Shown piece by piece: positions 54,640 to 64,000 of a DNA stretch of 64,000 bases. The notes beneath the pieces were generated by a model, which ran no database searches, was not told where the DNA came from, and worked only from the letters and a program-made list of their open reading frames with translations. How positions within the stretch are numbered: the stretch's first letter is position 1; every line of letters starts with the position of its first letter. The stretch is from Phymatolithon calcareum (taxonomy: Eukaryota; Rhodophyta; Florideophyceae; Hapalidiales): the NCBI GenBank assembly GCA_977006965.1, contig OZ345355.1, positions 2,480,001-2,544,000 of the forward strand, given 5' to 3'. The position numbers and the translations under genes are program-made.

Positions 54640-55330
54640 ATCTCTTCTGCCGGGTCCATGAAGGCTTCTTCAGGATTCTGTTGAGTGTTCCAACTGCCCA
54701 TGATCCTTGACTGCCCATTTCTTCAATTCTCGGAAAATGGCCAACAAACCACCTTGCGCAAAGAATTTTATCCTCACTGCTTGGTGTGGTATACTATTCT
54801 TGGCGAACGAAATTTCCTGATGCGGTGCTCTTCTTGCTGTTCCCATACTCGCCGAAGGCCAGATCTATCTTGAATGTAAGTTGTCGTGTTTGATTCCCGT
54901 ATGCAGTCGAGAGTTTCGAGTTCTAGCTCTGCCCCTGTGTCATCTGTCTCCTCCACAATCTTGCTTAGGAAAGTCGGCACCTTTATTAGATGCTCAACTA
55001 AACCCGAAATCTCAGTGTCCTTAATCAGAATTACGTAGTATCTCGTGAATGGCTGGGACCACGTTATTCTCCTCTGTAGGGGTTCATGTAGACTTTCTCA
55101 GGATGTTGTTGAGTATTTTTACAACCCATGTTCCTTGACTGTCCATTTAATTCATGAACTTCTGCGGATTTCTTGGAAAGATACCTTCAAATCATCCTTC
55201 GAGAGAATCCGATGCCTCCTTTCTTTCATCCTAACTTCTGGATGCGGTAGAGCATTCTTTGAAAACATAGAACTGCATCATAAACTGAATAAACTGTTTC
55301 GGAGCAATACTTGCACATCGCGACTGGCTT
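54640..55330 (-). mobile_element. LINE-zeta C-terminal fragments, two in tandem
   Basis: The minus-strand frame 54774-54980 reads MPTFLSKIVEETDDTGAELE and later QDRSGLRRVWEQQEEHRIRK. Two partial units (54640-54980; 54961-55330) repeat cttcctcagg-type and ccttgactgtccattt sequence also found at 24540-24720 and 42290-42450. Truncated and stop-laden. Confidence 0.55.
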
Positions 55331-55376
55331 TCTGAGAACCTCAAAAAGAGAAAACAGAAGTCGTCAAAGTTTTTAG

Positions 55377-56108
55377 TTAGTAGTCTTGCTCGTAGTCGTA
55401 AATACCCAGCTTTTGATTTTTCTTCTCAACCTTGCGACGGGACCAATTGACGGCGGTGATAATGGCGCCAACAATAGTCGCACCGGCGCCGATGACCGGG
55501 CCAAGCCATACCCAGATACTCAGACCGATGCTCCTCTTATTCTCCATCCCAACTGGAGCATCCGAGCTTTTGTCCGATGCCGATGTTCCTGGGGTCGGGA
55601 CTTCCTTTAATGCCTCGCGGTACAGACAAGCGCCAAACACCTCACTCCCGACGACAAAATACTTTACACCTTTAGTGCGGTGGACAGTGTCCTTGAGCCC
55701 CCACATTTTCGCCCGGACGTCTTCACTAGGTCGTGAGAAAGAAATCCAGACATCAAACAGGCGATATGCTTGGCATTGCAAATCATATGAATGGCCGAGC
55801 ACTCGGTATCCAACCTTATCATTTGTAGTGCCACTATATTCAGGGTTACCATATTCTGGAAAAAGTGAAAAACTACCGTTCGAACAAGGCTTCCCATCGA
55901 ACGAGAAATTTTCCGCCTTGAGAAACTTTCCAGTTGTGCCGATCTCCGCTTTGTCCCCGCACAAATATATGTTCTTGTTGCCTCGCTCCAATTTGTAACT
56001 GCCGTCGATATCCGGGATTGCCAGCGCAGCGATCGAGGCGCACAGCAGATTCAGAAGCAGAAGAGCACATGGGGGAAGCTGAAGGAAACAGAAAGACAAG
56101 TGCGCCAT
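55377..56108 (-). CDS. Putative secreted/type I single-pass membrane protein, unknown family
   Basis: 243 residues from ATG at 56106-56108 to TAA at 55377. The N-terminus has a long hydrophobic core (CALLLLNLLCASIAALA), a likely signal peptide cleaved near residue 31. The following ~160-residue ectodomain has paired cysteines (YLCGDKAE, GKPCSNGS, LQCQAYR, GACLYRE), consistent with disulphides. A Ser/Thr/Pro-rich stalk (VPTPGTSASDKSSDAP) leads to a transmembrane helix at about 200-222 (LSIWVWLGPVIGAGATIVGA and onward), a basic stop-transfer (NWSRRKVEKK) and a short tail YDYEQDY rich in Tyr and acidic residues. Topology suggests a cell-surface protein. I recognise no homologous family; single exon. 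Confidence 0.75.
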   Translation of the reverse strand: MAHLSFCFLQLPPCALLLLNLLCASIAALAIPDIDGSYKLERGNKNIYLCGDKAEIGTTGKFLKAENFSFDGKPCSNGSFSLFPEYGNPEYSGTTNDKVGYRVLGHSYDLQCQAYRLFDVWISFSRPSEDVRAKMWGLKDTVHRTKGVKYFVVGSEVFGACLYREALKEVPTPGTSASDKSSDAPVGMENKRSIGLSIWVWLGPVIGAGATIVGAIITAVNWSRRKVEKKNQKLGIYDYEQDY

Positions 56109-56230
56109 CGCACGGCGACGGGAAGGTTAAGGGGAGTACTGCGCTGTATGTGGACGCCCTAAAACCAACAGGGGCTCACAAGAGCGCCGAGAATGGACTA
56201 GAATGTCGGGAAGGAGATCGCAACGGTAGA

Positions 56231-57979
56231 TGAAGTGTCAGTAATGGTAGCGATTACTTGGTCGGTGGCTATGGATGCGACCGTGGAAAGGGCACAAGTC
56301 TCCGAGTACCACCAGGGAGTCCGATGTCGCTGGGGGGGGGGGACGGATGAAGATAGATGATACGGAGGCACCATCATCGTGACTTCGTATGAATACCCGG
56401 TGACTACGTTTGTTGAAAGTACAGAAAATACACTGGGGGAGCACAGCAGCATTTTGGCCCGAAAATTATTTGGTTTATTTGGGCCAAAATGCAGCCGTGC
56501 TCCCCCAAATGAACTATAGTTCATTTCGAATCTTTGATGTTTTGATAGATTGGAGGGATTTACGTAACTTCGCTTTCCAAGCCTTGTGATCATTCTGAAT
56601 ATAGGTGCGTCATGCACATGATGCACCTACAGTGCAGCATCATCATCATATTCTCGCCCACTTAACATTCCCCTGGTAGGTACTTGCACGTACAGTACAT
56701 CATAATCATGATATTCAATCTACAATATTTACGATGATCGTAATTAGATTGATTTTCGCACAGTGCCCAAGACCCACCATTTTGGGGAAGGCAGCAACGA
56801 TGTACAGGTGCATGCACCTACAGCACATCCTAATTTTAAACATGGATCAGTACCGGGTTTGTGTTAATTTGGCAACGAACTATTGAAGCGCAGTGAACTG
56901 GGTGTGCGACATTTTGTGTGTCTAAAGGCCACTCATCATGTACATGATAACCGCGCGTTTCCTTTGAAAGCTATGATGCGTTGAAAAGACGTGTCGCTGA
57001 AAACTGGAGGCACTAGAAGATTTCGTCCTAATTTAGCTTGTTTGGACTGACACTTAAATACACAGAAGCACTGCGGAAGCAAGGGCATAGTGTAGCGCCA
57101 GGCTCCAAAAAGAGCCCGACGCCACATGGGAGAGAAAATCCCAAGAGAGGAGAGAGAAGAATAGAGCGGGAGAGACTAGACAGAAAGAGGAGGAAAGAAA
57201 GAGAAGCAACTAAAACCTCCAGAAAAAACAGATAGAATAAGCGTGTAGATCAGGATCGGAGCACTCCATGGGCTTTGCGGGAACACAATTGGGCGTGGTG
57301 ATCAGACACGGGCGCGAGGGTACGCCGTACTGGGCTTCGGAAGCTCAACGAGCGCAACACAATCGTCCAGGTGTTGAGGATAAGCGCAGTTGCCTTGCGG
57401 GAACTCCAGCGGTCCAGCGGAACGAACACGAGCGCGAGCCTTCGCGAATGGGGAAAGATGAGCTTGGTGATAGCCGAACTGACGACACTGCGCCTCTTAC
57501 GACAAGACGAACAAAGGAAGGGAAGAACGAAAAGACGGGCTGGGACGACGCCGTCTTCAGGCGGCGACCATGGCTTGGCCGTGAACCTTGGCACAGACGA
57601 ACGAAAAAGGGAAAAAATGGGCGCGCAAAGACCAGCATGCTGGCTTGCAGAGTAAACCGATGCCGTCTAGGGTGGGAAGAACTCCGACTCCGCGTGGTCG
57701 AAGGGCCGTGCCGGCGACGTTGAGCGTGCTACGAGCCGAGCATTCGAGCCGCAATCCAAAGAACTCCCCACCTTCATTTACTCAGAGGAAGGAACTAACT
57801 AGCTTATATACTACAACCTACGCAAAAGACAGTGATGTAGCGCACAGACACACGAGAGACACGTGCAAGTATGGCCCGACAGATCAACTACCACGAGCAG
57901 CATGACTATCGCGATCCAAGTTGTGCGGCGTACAGTCGCGAGAGGAAAAAGCGACCGCCTTGGGACAGCGACATAACAG
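56231..57979. other. Unassigned; hairpin, G-run and GC-rich ORF-like region
   Basis: Contains a long fold-back at 56433-56507 (separate entry), a run of ten G near 56333, short palindromes such as ggtgcatgcacc near 56808, a purine-rich segment at 57120-57235, and a GC-rich region 57260-57760 where several frames on both strands are open at once (the longest 57268-57723). I find no domain support for any. Confidence 0.35.
56433..56507. repeat. Fold-back hairpin
   Basis: Arms TGGGGGAGCACAGCAGCATT plus TTGGCCC and the reverse complement GGGCCAAAATGCAGCCGTGC plus TCCCCCA: 27 bp with two mismatches around a loop of about 20 bases. Confidence 0.8.
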
Positions 57980-59380
57980 CGGGCGCAACACATAGCTTCG
58001 TCGCCATCCTGGACCTCAAGGCGAAGTACTACTCTATCCCGAGATAGGCTCGCGCAAAGAATAAGAAAGGTCCTGGACCCGAACGTAGCGGAATGGTCAT
58101 GCCATTCCTAGAGCCGTTCTTATAGATGGATGACTGCGAGTGGTACACCATAGACCGTGTCTGTATAACATCTATGTGGACACTTTCATCAAGCAGTTTG
58201 ACTCGATCCCGGTGAGCGTGTCTGATGAGCCTTCAAGCTTTTCGCAGATAACGACAAGGTATCCGCCAAAACAGAGGAGGAGCTCCAAAGGACCCTCGAC
58301 GTGGCATCGGAGTGGGCGTTGAGTAAGAGAATGAAGTGAAATATGACAAAAAGAGCTGTACTGCGGACTAGGTCGTCTATCACGGCCAGTTTTCGATTAT
58401 CTGGGTGCGTGTCCTCAAAAAACTAGGGGAAGTGAAATATTTAGGAGTAACAATTACCACGGACGGGGTCACAGGGTACGTGTGGGAGTTCTCAAGCTCA
58501 CTGCTTCGACCAGATGCACGAATGATTCGTCCCGAGCCAAGTGCAAAGGCGTCACAAATTGCACCACGAAATAATTTCTATTTCGTCCACTCAGAAGCTT
58601 CTCATAGTTCAGAATGTTAATTTAACGAACTGATAAATTGGAGACTACCGGTCGGCCATCGGTCCTGTGTCTCTTGTGATGAATATTCAACCTTCTATGG
58701 CCTTTGTTTACACGTCAGACCAGCGCCAGAATCAATCCTTAGTGACGTACATGAAAGAAACGTGAAAGCCGCAGTCAACCTTGGCAATAATAGTTTGGAA
58801 TGGAAAAATACTTACGCCCTCGAATCGCTGCTAGGCCCAATGGGGGAAAATGCAATCTGATCTGTCCTTGTTGCTCGTCAAGGTTTGAAACTCGATCACA
58901 CAGATGTGCCAGGGGACAGAAAGAGGGGACGTCAATAAGGAAATTCGCTACATGGACCGAAAAAGTGGGGAAAGTTCGCTAAATCGGCACTCCTTGCCAA
59001 AACTATTACTCATCCGTTATGATACGCAGAGCACTCCATGCGACCGTAAAATCAATTATCGAGGACATGCTACGTACTCACATAGAATAGCAGGCAAAAG
59101 AGAATGGGCCGCCGTTTCACCTGAGGAAGTCTCGTCGGTATATTTGAACGACTGTGGGTCTTTTAAGAATAAACTCTTCAAAAAAACTAAACTTTATTTC
59201 TCTCTGGTTTAGCTCCTCGTCGCAGATAGCATCCCCAACACCATAATTGACAATATGGAGAACGACGAGTCCCTGTATTAGGGACTAGGCGATATACTAG
59301 AATGAACAAGTTACGAAAAGCTGCTCCAGTACAGTCTTAGGAGTGCTAGCGAGGACTTTCAAATAAACAACTAGGCAGTT
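57980..59380 (+). mobile_element. LINE-zeta, degenerate
   Basis: RT remnants in shifting frames: VAILDLKAKYYSIPR (58000-58045), EPFL, YTIDR, PCLYNIYVDTFIKQFDSI (about 58155-58205), KYLGVTITTDGVTG (58437-58475). The 3' part ends DNMENDESLY (59250-59280) followed by cagtcttaggagtgctagcg and tttcaaataaac, shared with 24230-24430 in reverse. Confidence 0.65.
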
Positions 59381-59399
59381 GCCAAAAAGATAGTATCTC

Positions 59400-59740
59400 C
59401 GTGGTCACAGGCGGTGAGGTCGATTATCATGGACTTAACCGCTTTCCTGATGTATTTTTCGATGCGCAATGTTGTGGATGTTCGGCCTACCGAGTGCCTG
59501 TGAGAAGTGATCGGTGTTTCCGCACGAGAAGCAGTGACGGGCGCTCGTGTACAGCTTCTCGGGCTGATCACCAGTCACTGCAAAACGCGATACACTGTCC
59601 TCTTTTGCCTCGCTGAAGTCCCCGAGCCGTGCTTGTATCACGGCTTGAACGCGCAAACCTTCTAGAAGCGTACAAAAGCGCAGCGACAACGTGGTGGCAA
59701 GAGCATGTAGCGCGGGAGCCGCTGTTAACTGACACATCGA
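59400..59740 (-). pseudogene. Gag-like fragment with a zinc knuckle
   Basis: The minus-strand frame 59737-59435 contains ARHCFSCGNTDHFSQAL, a C-x2-C-x4-H knuckle lacking its last Cys, after a helical region (LEGLRVQAVIQARLGDFSEA). Looks like the end of an LTR-retrotransposon Gag; no LTR found. Confidence 0.5.
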
Positions 59741-60640
59741 ATGTTGTCACTTTGCTGCGAACTGTATAGCCCTAGTGCTTACTGCATGGGTAGTGTTCCT
59801 GGCGCATTGAATGCAAGAAGTGCATGGGCCTATATCAGGCTACGCGTAATATCTAGATTTGAACATGTAACGGTATCATTGCGAAGGCTACATAGAGCAT
59901 ATGATGTACACCTGACCGGAGAAGAGACCAAGAAGACCGAAGAAGCACTGGACCAGCTACTCTTCTTTACCAGTGCCTTTTACGAGGACATGGAATAGAA
60001 AAACAAAGGATAAGAATTGCGAGCTCGAATCGCCGCTGAGCGCATAGAGGACTCTAAGCTTTTCCCACATCCGTCCGATGTGGGTTTTTGCAGCTAGGGC
60101 CACGATATACAAGATTGCGGAAGAAACATATATGAAGGTTATACTATGCTACAAGGCTGTAGCAACTGAAACGCATCTCCCTTACAGTCTAAAGAGTGTT
60201 ACTGAGAGCGTTTAACCCTCTCGTACTGCTACAATTGAGGTTTATTGGGACACAGTAAAATAATTCTTTTGCGAGGCCCACGCGCATCAAAACACGTCAT
60301 AGAGTATTTCCTGTCCTTCCCCATGTGTATGCGCTCGTACTGAACAAGTTTGGAGTGAGTTCGCGCAGGGTACGCGAAGCTACAAGCAAAGCCGCGATTT
60401 TCGTGTCCAAGTATGCCTATTCGTTCAGATAATGTAGACAGTTAGCAGTTGCGCGTTCGGATATTATTTCAAGGTGGATGTCTTCTTAAGCACAGTACCT
60501 GGACCCGTTTTTTCGTTTTCACAAAATCGGCTGGAAAAAAAAGATATGGGCAGTTCTACATCGAGCAAAACATTCGAATTTGGCCCCTAAACTGAGCTTT
60601 TCGGGCTGCGTGTCCTTTGCGCTTCATCTGTGTACCTAAT

Positions 60641-61080
60641 GAGCTACGATCTGACTATAAGTCATTTCGGCCTGGATGGGAAATGTGCTTTCATGATGAG
60701 AGGAGCTTTGGCAGACCACGAGAGAGCCATGTATGCTCTTAGTGCCTTCAAAACATAGCATTCACGATCGGTCGCCATGCAGATAGGAATGTATATTATG
60801 AAGGCAGTCGCAGATGAAGGAATGGGAGGATCAATTGAGGACTTTGTTTTGCTCTTGACACTTCTCAACCCAAAAAAACTAGAGTCCTATCATGGAGCAG
60901 AGGAATAAGTATCGCAGAAGGTCGTCTGCAGAGAGAGCTCCATGAATTCGACTGGAAGGTACAGTTCTGATGTGTACCGCTGTCTTTGGCGGTACATATT
61001 AGCTCGTCGTATGGGTTATGCTCGCCGTGTAGATGAAGGATCGCGCAACGGGATATCACCGGAGATCAATAGTGCTCGAC
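60641..61080 (+). pseudogene. Copy of the unknown TTAA-element ORF, with stops
   Basis: Starts MSYDLTISHFGLDGKCVFMM and runs to YILARRMGYARR, counterpart of 49757-49368. Two TAG/TAA-type interruptions (near 60758 and 60907). Confidence 0.6.
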
Positions 61081-61190
61081 GAGCGTACAACTGGCAAGAT
61101 TCCAACTTCCATGAGTCTTAGATAGTGGACAATGCGATACTGCGCACTCTTGACAAATCAGAGATAGAAACAATTCCATAGTCTGGGTCT

Positions 61191-61538
61191 TTATTGGTGT
61201 CTAATGCCTTTCCTCCGCGGCATGTAGGCTATAGCAGCTTCCCAAATCCCCGAAACATAAAAGTATCCTACAATCAAGGCATGCGTACCGTGTTCTGCAT
61301 CTATATCCAGGAAATGAACAATAGGGCCGCACGGGTAATCCATCAACGTCATCAACCTTGGCAAGCTGATGAACGTCCTGCATTTCGATGTGCCTATTTT
61401 TTTCGTTCGGCACAGGCGGCCTTTTGGACGACATTGAACCGGCTCCCGGATGTAGCTTGAGGTCACAAAGTGATGCCACAACTCTCTCCCGAAACTCAAG
61501 AAGTGTAGGCTTCTCAGCTTTGTGGAACGGTAGTGCAA
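61191..61538 (-). CDS. Diverged duplicate of the Cys-rich ORF end
   Basis: Minus-strand frames here (61201-61479 is the best) end RTRYACLDCRILLCFGDL, then SCYSLHAAEERH: the same C-terminus as 61710-62021 but preceded by different sequence (LAKVDDVDGLPVRPYC). A divergent duplicate of the transposase-like end within one element. Confidence 0.45.
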   Translation of the reverse strand: MHYRSTKLRSLHFLSFGRELWHHFVTSSYIREPVQCRPKGRLCRTKKIGTSKCRTFISLPRLMTLMDYPCGPIVHFLDIDAEHGTHALIVGYFYVSGIWEAAIAYMPRRKGIRHQ

Positions 61539-61709
61539 TAGATCAGTTCACGATAGTTTGCTCCAAGAGAAATGTGAAAATTGCATTTGTCCACTTCTGA
61601 TTGCGCCTCTGGTAATGATAGTACGAGCGAAGCTGATCTGTGAGATCAACTCCGCCCATGCACTCATTATAGTCAGGACAACGTCCATAGTCTGGGTCTT
61701 TATTGGTGT

Positions 61710-62021
61710 CTAGTGCCTTTCCTCCACGGCATGTAGGCTATAGCGGCTTCTAAAATCCCCGAAACATAAAGGTGCCCTACAATCAAGGCATGCGACCCGC
61801 TCATACCTGCACAACGAAGGAGCGCGGGGGCTCTTCAGAGCTATCCATCTTTTTGCTTCCCTTGCAGCGGACGTCCAATCCGAGAACTTGATGATGTCAA
61901 AGTGTATGCGCTCTCTGTGATTCTGATGGTAAAGCTTCTGAACTGCTTCCTTCCTGTGTACGTCACTCTCTACATTATAGATCCAACAAAACTCACTCAT
62001 GCTCTGAAAAACTGCACACAT
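61710..62021 (-). CDS. TTAA-element ORF with Cys-rich C-terminus, copy 2
   Basis: 103 residues, nearly identical to 48875-49186: changes are Glu/Asp in NVES(E/D)V, Gln/Lys in REA(Q/K)RW, and His/Tyr in RSR(H/Y)SLH. Conservation of the frame in two copies hints that it was functional until recently. Confidence 0.5.
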   Translation of the reverse strand: MCAVFQSMSEFCWIYNVESDVHRKEAVQKLYHQNHRERIHFDIIKFSDWTSAAREAKRWIALKSPRAPSLCRYERVACLDCRAPLCFGDFRSRYSLHAVEERH

Positions 62022-62270
62022 AACATTCCTAAGACCCTAATGATACGACGAACGTAGATTAAAATGGTGCTGGGGCTCAATAACAGCGGTCAATACTCCG
62101 AAAGGTGGATTTTAAGACCCGAAATGGACTATCATTGAATTATTTAACAATAAAATCTTCAAGAAGTATCCAAAAAATAAGAATGACCCAAACAGGACAG
62201 ATTTGTCCAGATAAGGATGTGCAGTACGAGAGGGTTAATAAATACTACTAAAAAAATATGATGTACACCT

Positions 62271-63499
62271 AATTCGGGTAATCGGGAAGCGTGGATAGAC
62301 GTAATGAAGCACTGTCGCATTGGTATAAGTAGTAAACTTGCCTGAACCAAACAATAAGAAAAGGTATCACTCTCACAAAGGGACCTGAGTGGTGGACTGA
62401 CACATGGGAACGATCACAGCACAACACAGCTCAATGTGTCGCTTTCAATTACCTCCGGCTGCATGAGCGGCTTTTGTACTGATGTCGCGGGTTTGTATAT
62501 ATGTAGAGTTAGCTAGCGCATATCATAGCAAGTAGTAGTTTTGGCAAGGGTTGTCGATTTAGCGAACTTTCCTTACATTTTCGGTCCATGCAGGGAATTT
62601 CGTCGACAAAATACTGTACCTCATACAGAGACTGGAAGAAAATATTCGCAGTAAGCAGGCGCAATGAAGTTCTATGAGACAGGGGTTTGTTTTCTGGATT
62701 CTATGGATCAAGGTAAACAAGCGAAGAGAAAGGTTATTCAAGATTGGGTGGATTGTATGTGCTTTTAAGAACATCGTTCTCTTGAACTCCTTTCTGTTAG
62801 GGCTTGACAATAACGTACCGTTTCGTTTCGTCCTGGTGTTATGCGAGACGGACATAAGCAGTCAGATGGCACAAAGGTATTCACTTCACGAACAAAACCT
62901 TTGAGCCCGTAGGGCGTCAATGGAGCACTTGACCTTTCTTTGCTCTTGTCGGGCTCTCTTTCGGCGGCAATTCAGGGAAGAGTGCGTGAAAGTTGTAGAA
63001 GATCTTTCCAGAGATTGACCTATATAAATTCTCGAATTTTTGATCAACGAAAACCTTGTTCGAGGGAACGTTTAGACCTCCGAAGTGAACGTAGGCCTGT
63101 TTACCAGATTCGAGATCAGCATGTTTCACAAGATGAAGTTCAAAATGAGCTCAGTAAATCGTTTTACAGTGAATGATCCAGAAGCGAAATCAGAATTGCT
63201 AATATGTTCTTGGTTCAAAATTTATGGCGATTTTCCGAGCTTTGTCTTCTTTGGAAGACTTCATTAAGACGTCAAATAGCGACTACCGTTCGTCTTCACG
63301 CTCCAGGTCGATCTGTTCTACTTCAAAACAGCTTCTCCGTGTCCTTGTTCACCGTTCCCTGCCGTCTCTCGAAACCGTGACGTTCAGCTGCTCCAGTAGT
63401 TCTTTGCAATCAACTAATCATGAATTATTCGGAATGCTCCATCGGCTGACAGTACTCGTAGTTTTTTAATGGTACTGCTTGTGCGGAGCCTGCATGGTC
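62271..63499. other. Unassigned, with one short shared repeat
   Basis: 62534-62603 is an inverted copy of 58940-59007; the encoded ends KFPAWTENVRKVR and KFATWTEKVGKVR correspond. Other frames (62917-63129, 62940-63176) have no recognisable features. Confidence 0.4.
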
Positions 63500-63800
63500 G
63501 AGAATACAGGAGAAGTGATCTGGAAGTTGGAGAGGTCTCTCTGATTTGCAAGCATAGACTCCGGAAAAGCTCATCAATATTGTCTTTTGGCTCTAGTATT
63601 GAGCTAAATTCATAGTTTATCCTGGCTTGATGTTGTCTATTCTCGCGGGCAGAGAAATGCGCAATGGGCAGACCGGTAAATTTGCAGTTATCGACATCCA
63701 ATATGCAAGATAATCTGCGCCTCAGCAACAGCAAAAATAATATTTGCTTCCGGTGCTGGTCCCAATCTGGGCTCATCGAAATTAACAAGAACATTCATCG
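63500..63800 (-). repeat. Dispersed coding repeat, inverse copy of 23905-24195
   Basis: Minus-strand frame 63794-63414: PDWDQHRKQ, INYEFSSILEPKDNIDELFR. It is open over 126 codons here, while the other copy is broken. Family unknown. Confidence 0.55.
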
Positions 63801-64000
63801 TGAAGCGTCATGCCACATAAGTAACCACACGACCGTTAAGTCAGTTTATTTCTGTGAAGAAAACTTGCGTCTCGCACGGGGCCATTTGCAACCAAGGCGC
63901 AAGTGATGGACCCTACAAACACCGTTTGGGTGTTTGTACAGTAAACCCCTTCTAACTGCAAGGCTTCGGGACCGGTAGTCGAGTTGCCGTTTAAGAGGGA
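63801..64000. other. Unassigned window end
   Basis: Nothing recognised. Confidence 0.4.

Larger units (their letters stand above)
60216..62234. mobile_element. piggyBac-type TTAA element, copy 2
   Basis: Perfect 14-bp terminal inverted repeats CCCTCTCGTACTGC (60216-60229) and GCAGTACGAGAGGG (62221-62234), bounded by TTAA at 60212-60215 and 62235-62238. The interrupted LINE-beta tail (gcgtttaataaatactac at 50262-50285 reversed) contains a single TTAA, proving the duplication. 2019 bp. TTAA plus CCC-starting TIRs is the piggyBac signature (Kolobok also uses TTAA). Compared with copy 1 it carries a partial internal duplication (61178-61686). Confidence 0.92.
59914..62255 (+). mobile_element. 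LINE-beta 3' fragment split by the TTAA element
   Basis: Flanked by a 15-bp duplication ATATGATGTACACCT (59899-59913 and 62256-62270). The first part (59914-60215) is the end of the LINE-beta ORF (TGEETKKTEEALDQLLFFTS to FYEDME) and 3' UTR; the last bases (62235-62255, ttaataaatactactaaaaa) are its tail. The TTAA element sits between. Confidence 0.92.

Noticed and set aside
55432-55998. 188-codon plus-strand frame
   Set aside because: Antisense to the membrane-protein gene, which has signal peptide, transmembrane and cysteine features on the minus strand.
57268-57723. 151-codon ORF and overlapping frames on both strands
   Set aside because: Several frames are open simultaneously in a GC-rich stretch, without domains or repeats; not separable from chance.

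Overview
This is a eukaryotic nuclear window in which repeats make up most of what can be recognised. Intron-poor genes, Ty1/copia, Ty3/gypsy and tyrosine-recombinase retroelements, several LINE families and algal/oomycete-style piggyBac transposases sit together in sequence of mixed base composition. A red alga or similar algal/protist genome fits best, but nothing here fixes the species. I see no tRNA, rRNA or CRISPR array. Only two ordinary host genes stand out: a CHY/RING-finger ubiquitin ligase of the RCHY1 (PIRH2) type at 8944-9564 and a signal-peptide, single-pass membrane protein at 55377-56108.

Layout. 1-2606: 3' half of a decayed copia element. 3180-4275: truncated piggyBac-like element P0. 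5160-8010: LINE-alpha. 8944-9700: RCHY1-like gene. 11453-12150: LINE-delta remnant. 12376-16521: a 4.1-kb DNA transposon with terminal inverted repeats (TIRs), a KDZ-like transposase remnant and a second opposing gene. 17005-21816: two head-to-tail piggyBac-like elements (P1, P2), P2 split by a LINE-gamma insertion. 24230-24930: LINE-zeta remnant. 25568-30970: two more piggyBac-like elements in the opposite orientation (P3, P4), P3 split by nested LINEs. 31074-35018: a tyrosine-recombinase retroelement with split direct repeats. 35485-36029: LINE-gamma 3' part. 36030-41965: a copia element with both LTRs, interrupted by a 1.2-kb TIR element. 42566-47462: a decayed, AT-rich Ty3/gypsy element. 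47800-48485: LINE pieces. 48685-50172: piggyBac-type TTAA element, copy 1. 50254-52739: a fresh LINE-beta insertion with an intact ORF. 54640-55330: LINE-zeta pieces. 55377-56108: membrane-protein gene. 57980-59380: degenerate LINE. 59914-62255: a LINE-beta tail carrying TTAA element copy 2. The rest is mostly unassigned.

The most interesting system is a multicopy piggyBac-type family (P0-P4) whose copies are flanked by CTAG instead of the TTAA expected for piggyBac. Its ends carry perfect CCCTCAATTGAGGG palindromes, and copies occur as tandem pairs sharing one CTAG. Also notable are a reverse-transcriptase-less PAT/Ngaro-like tyrosine-recombinase element, a TTAA element with perfect 14-bp TIRs inside a LINE tail, many nested insertions dated by target-site duplications, and a strong excess of TAG among the premature stops of decayed coding regions.
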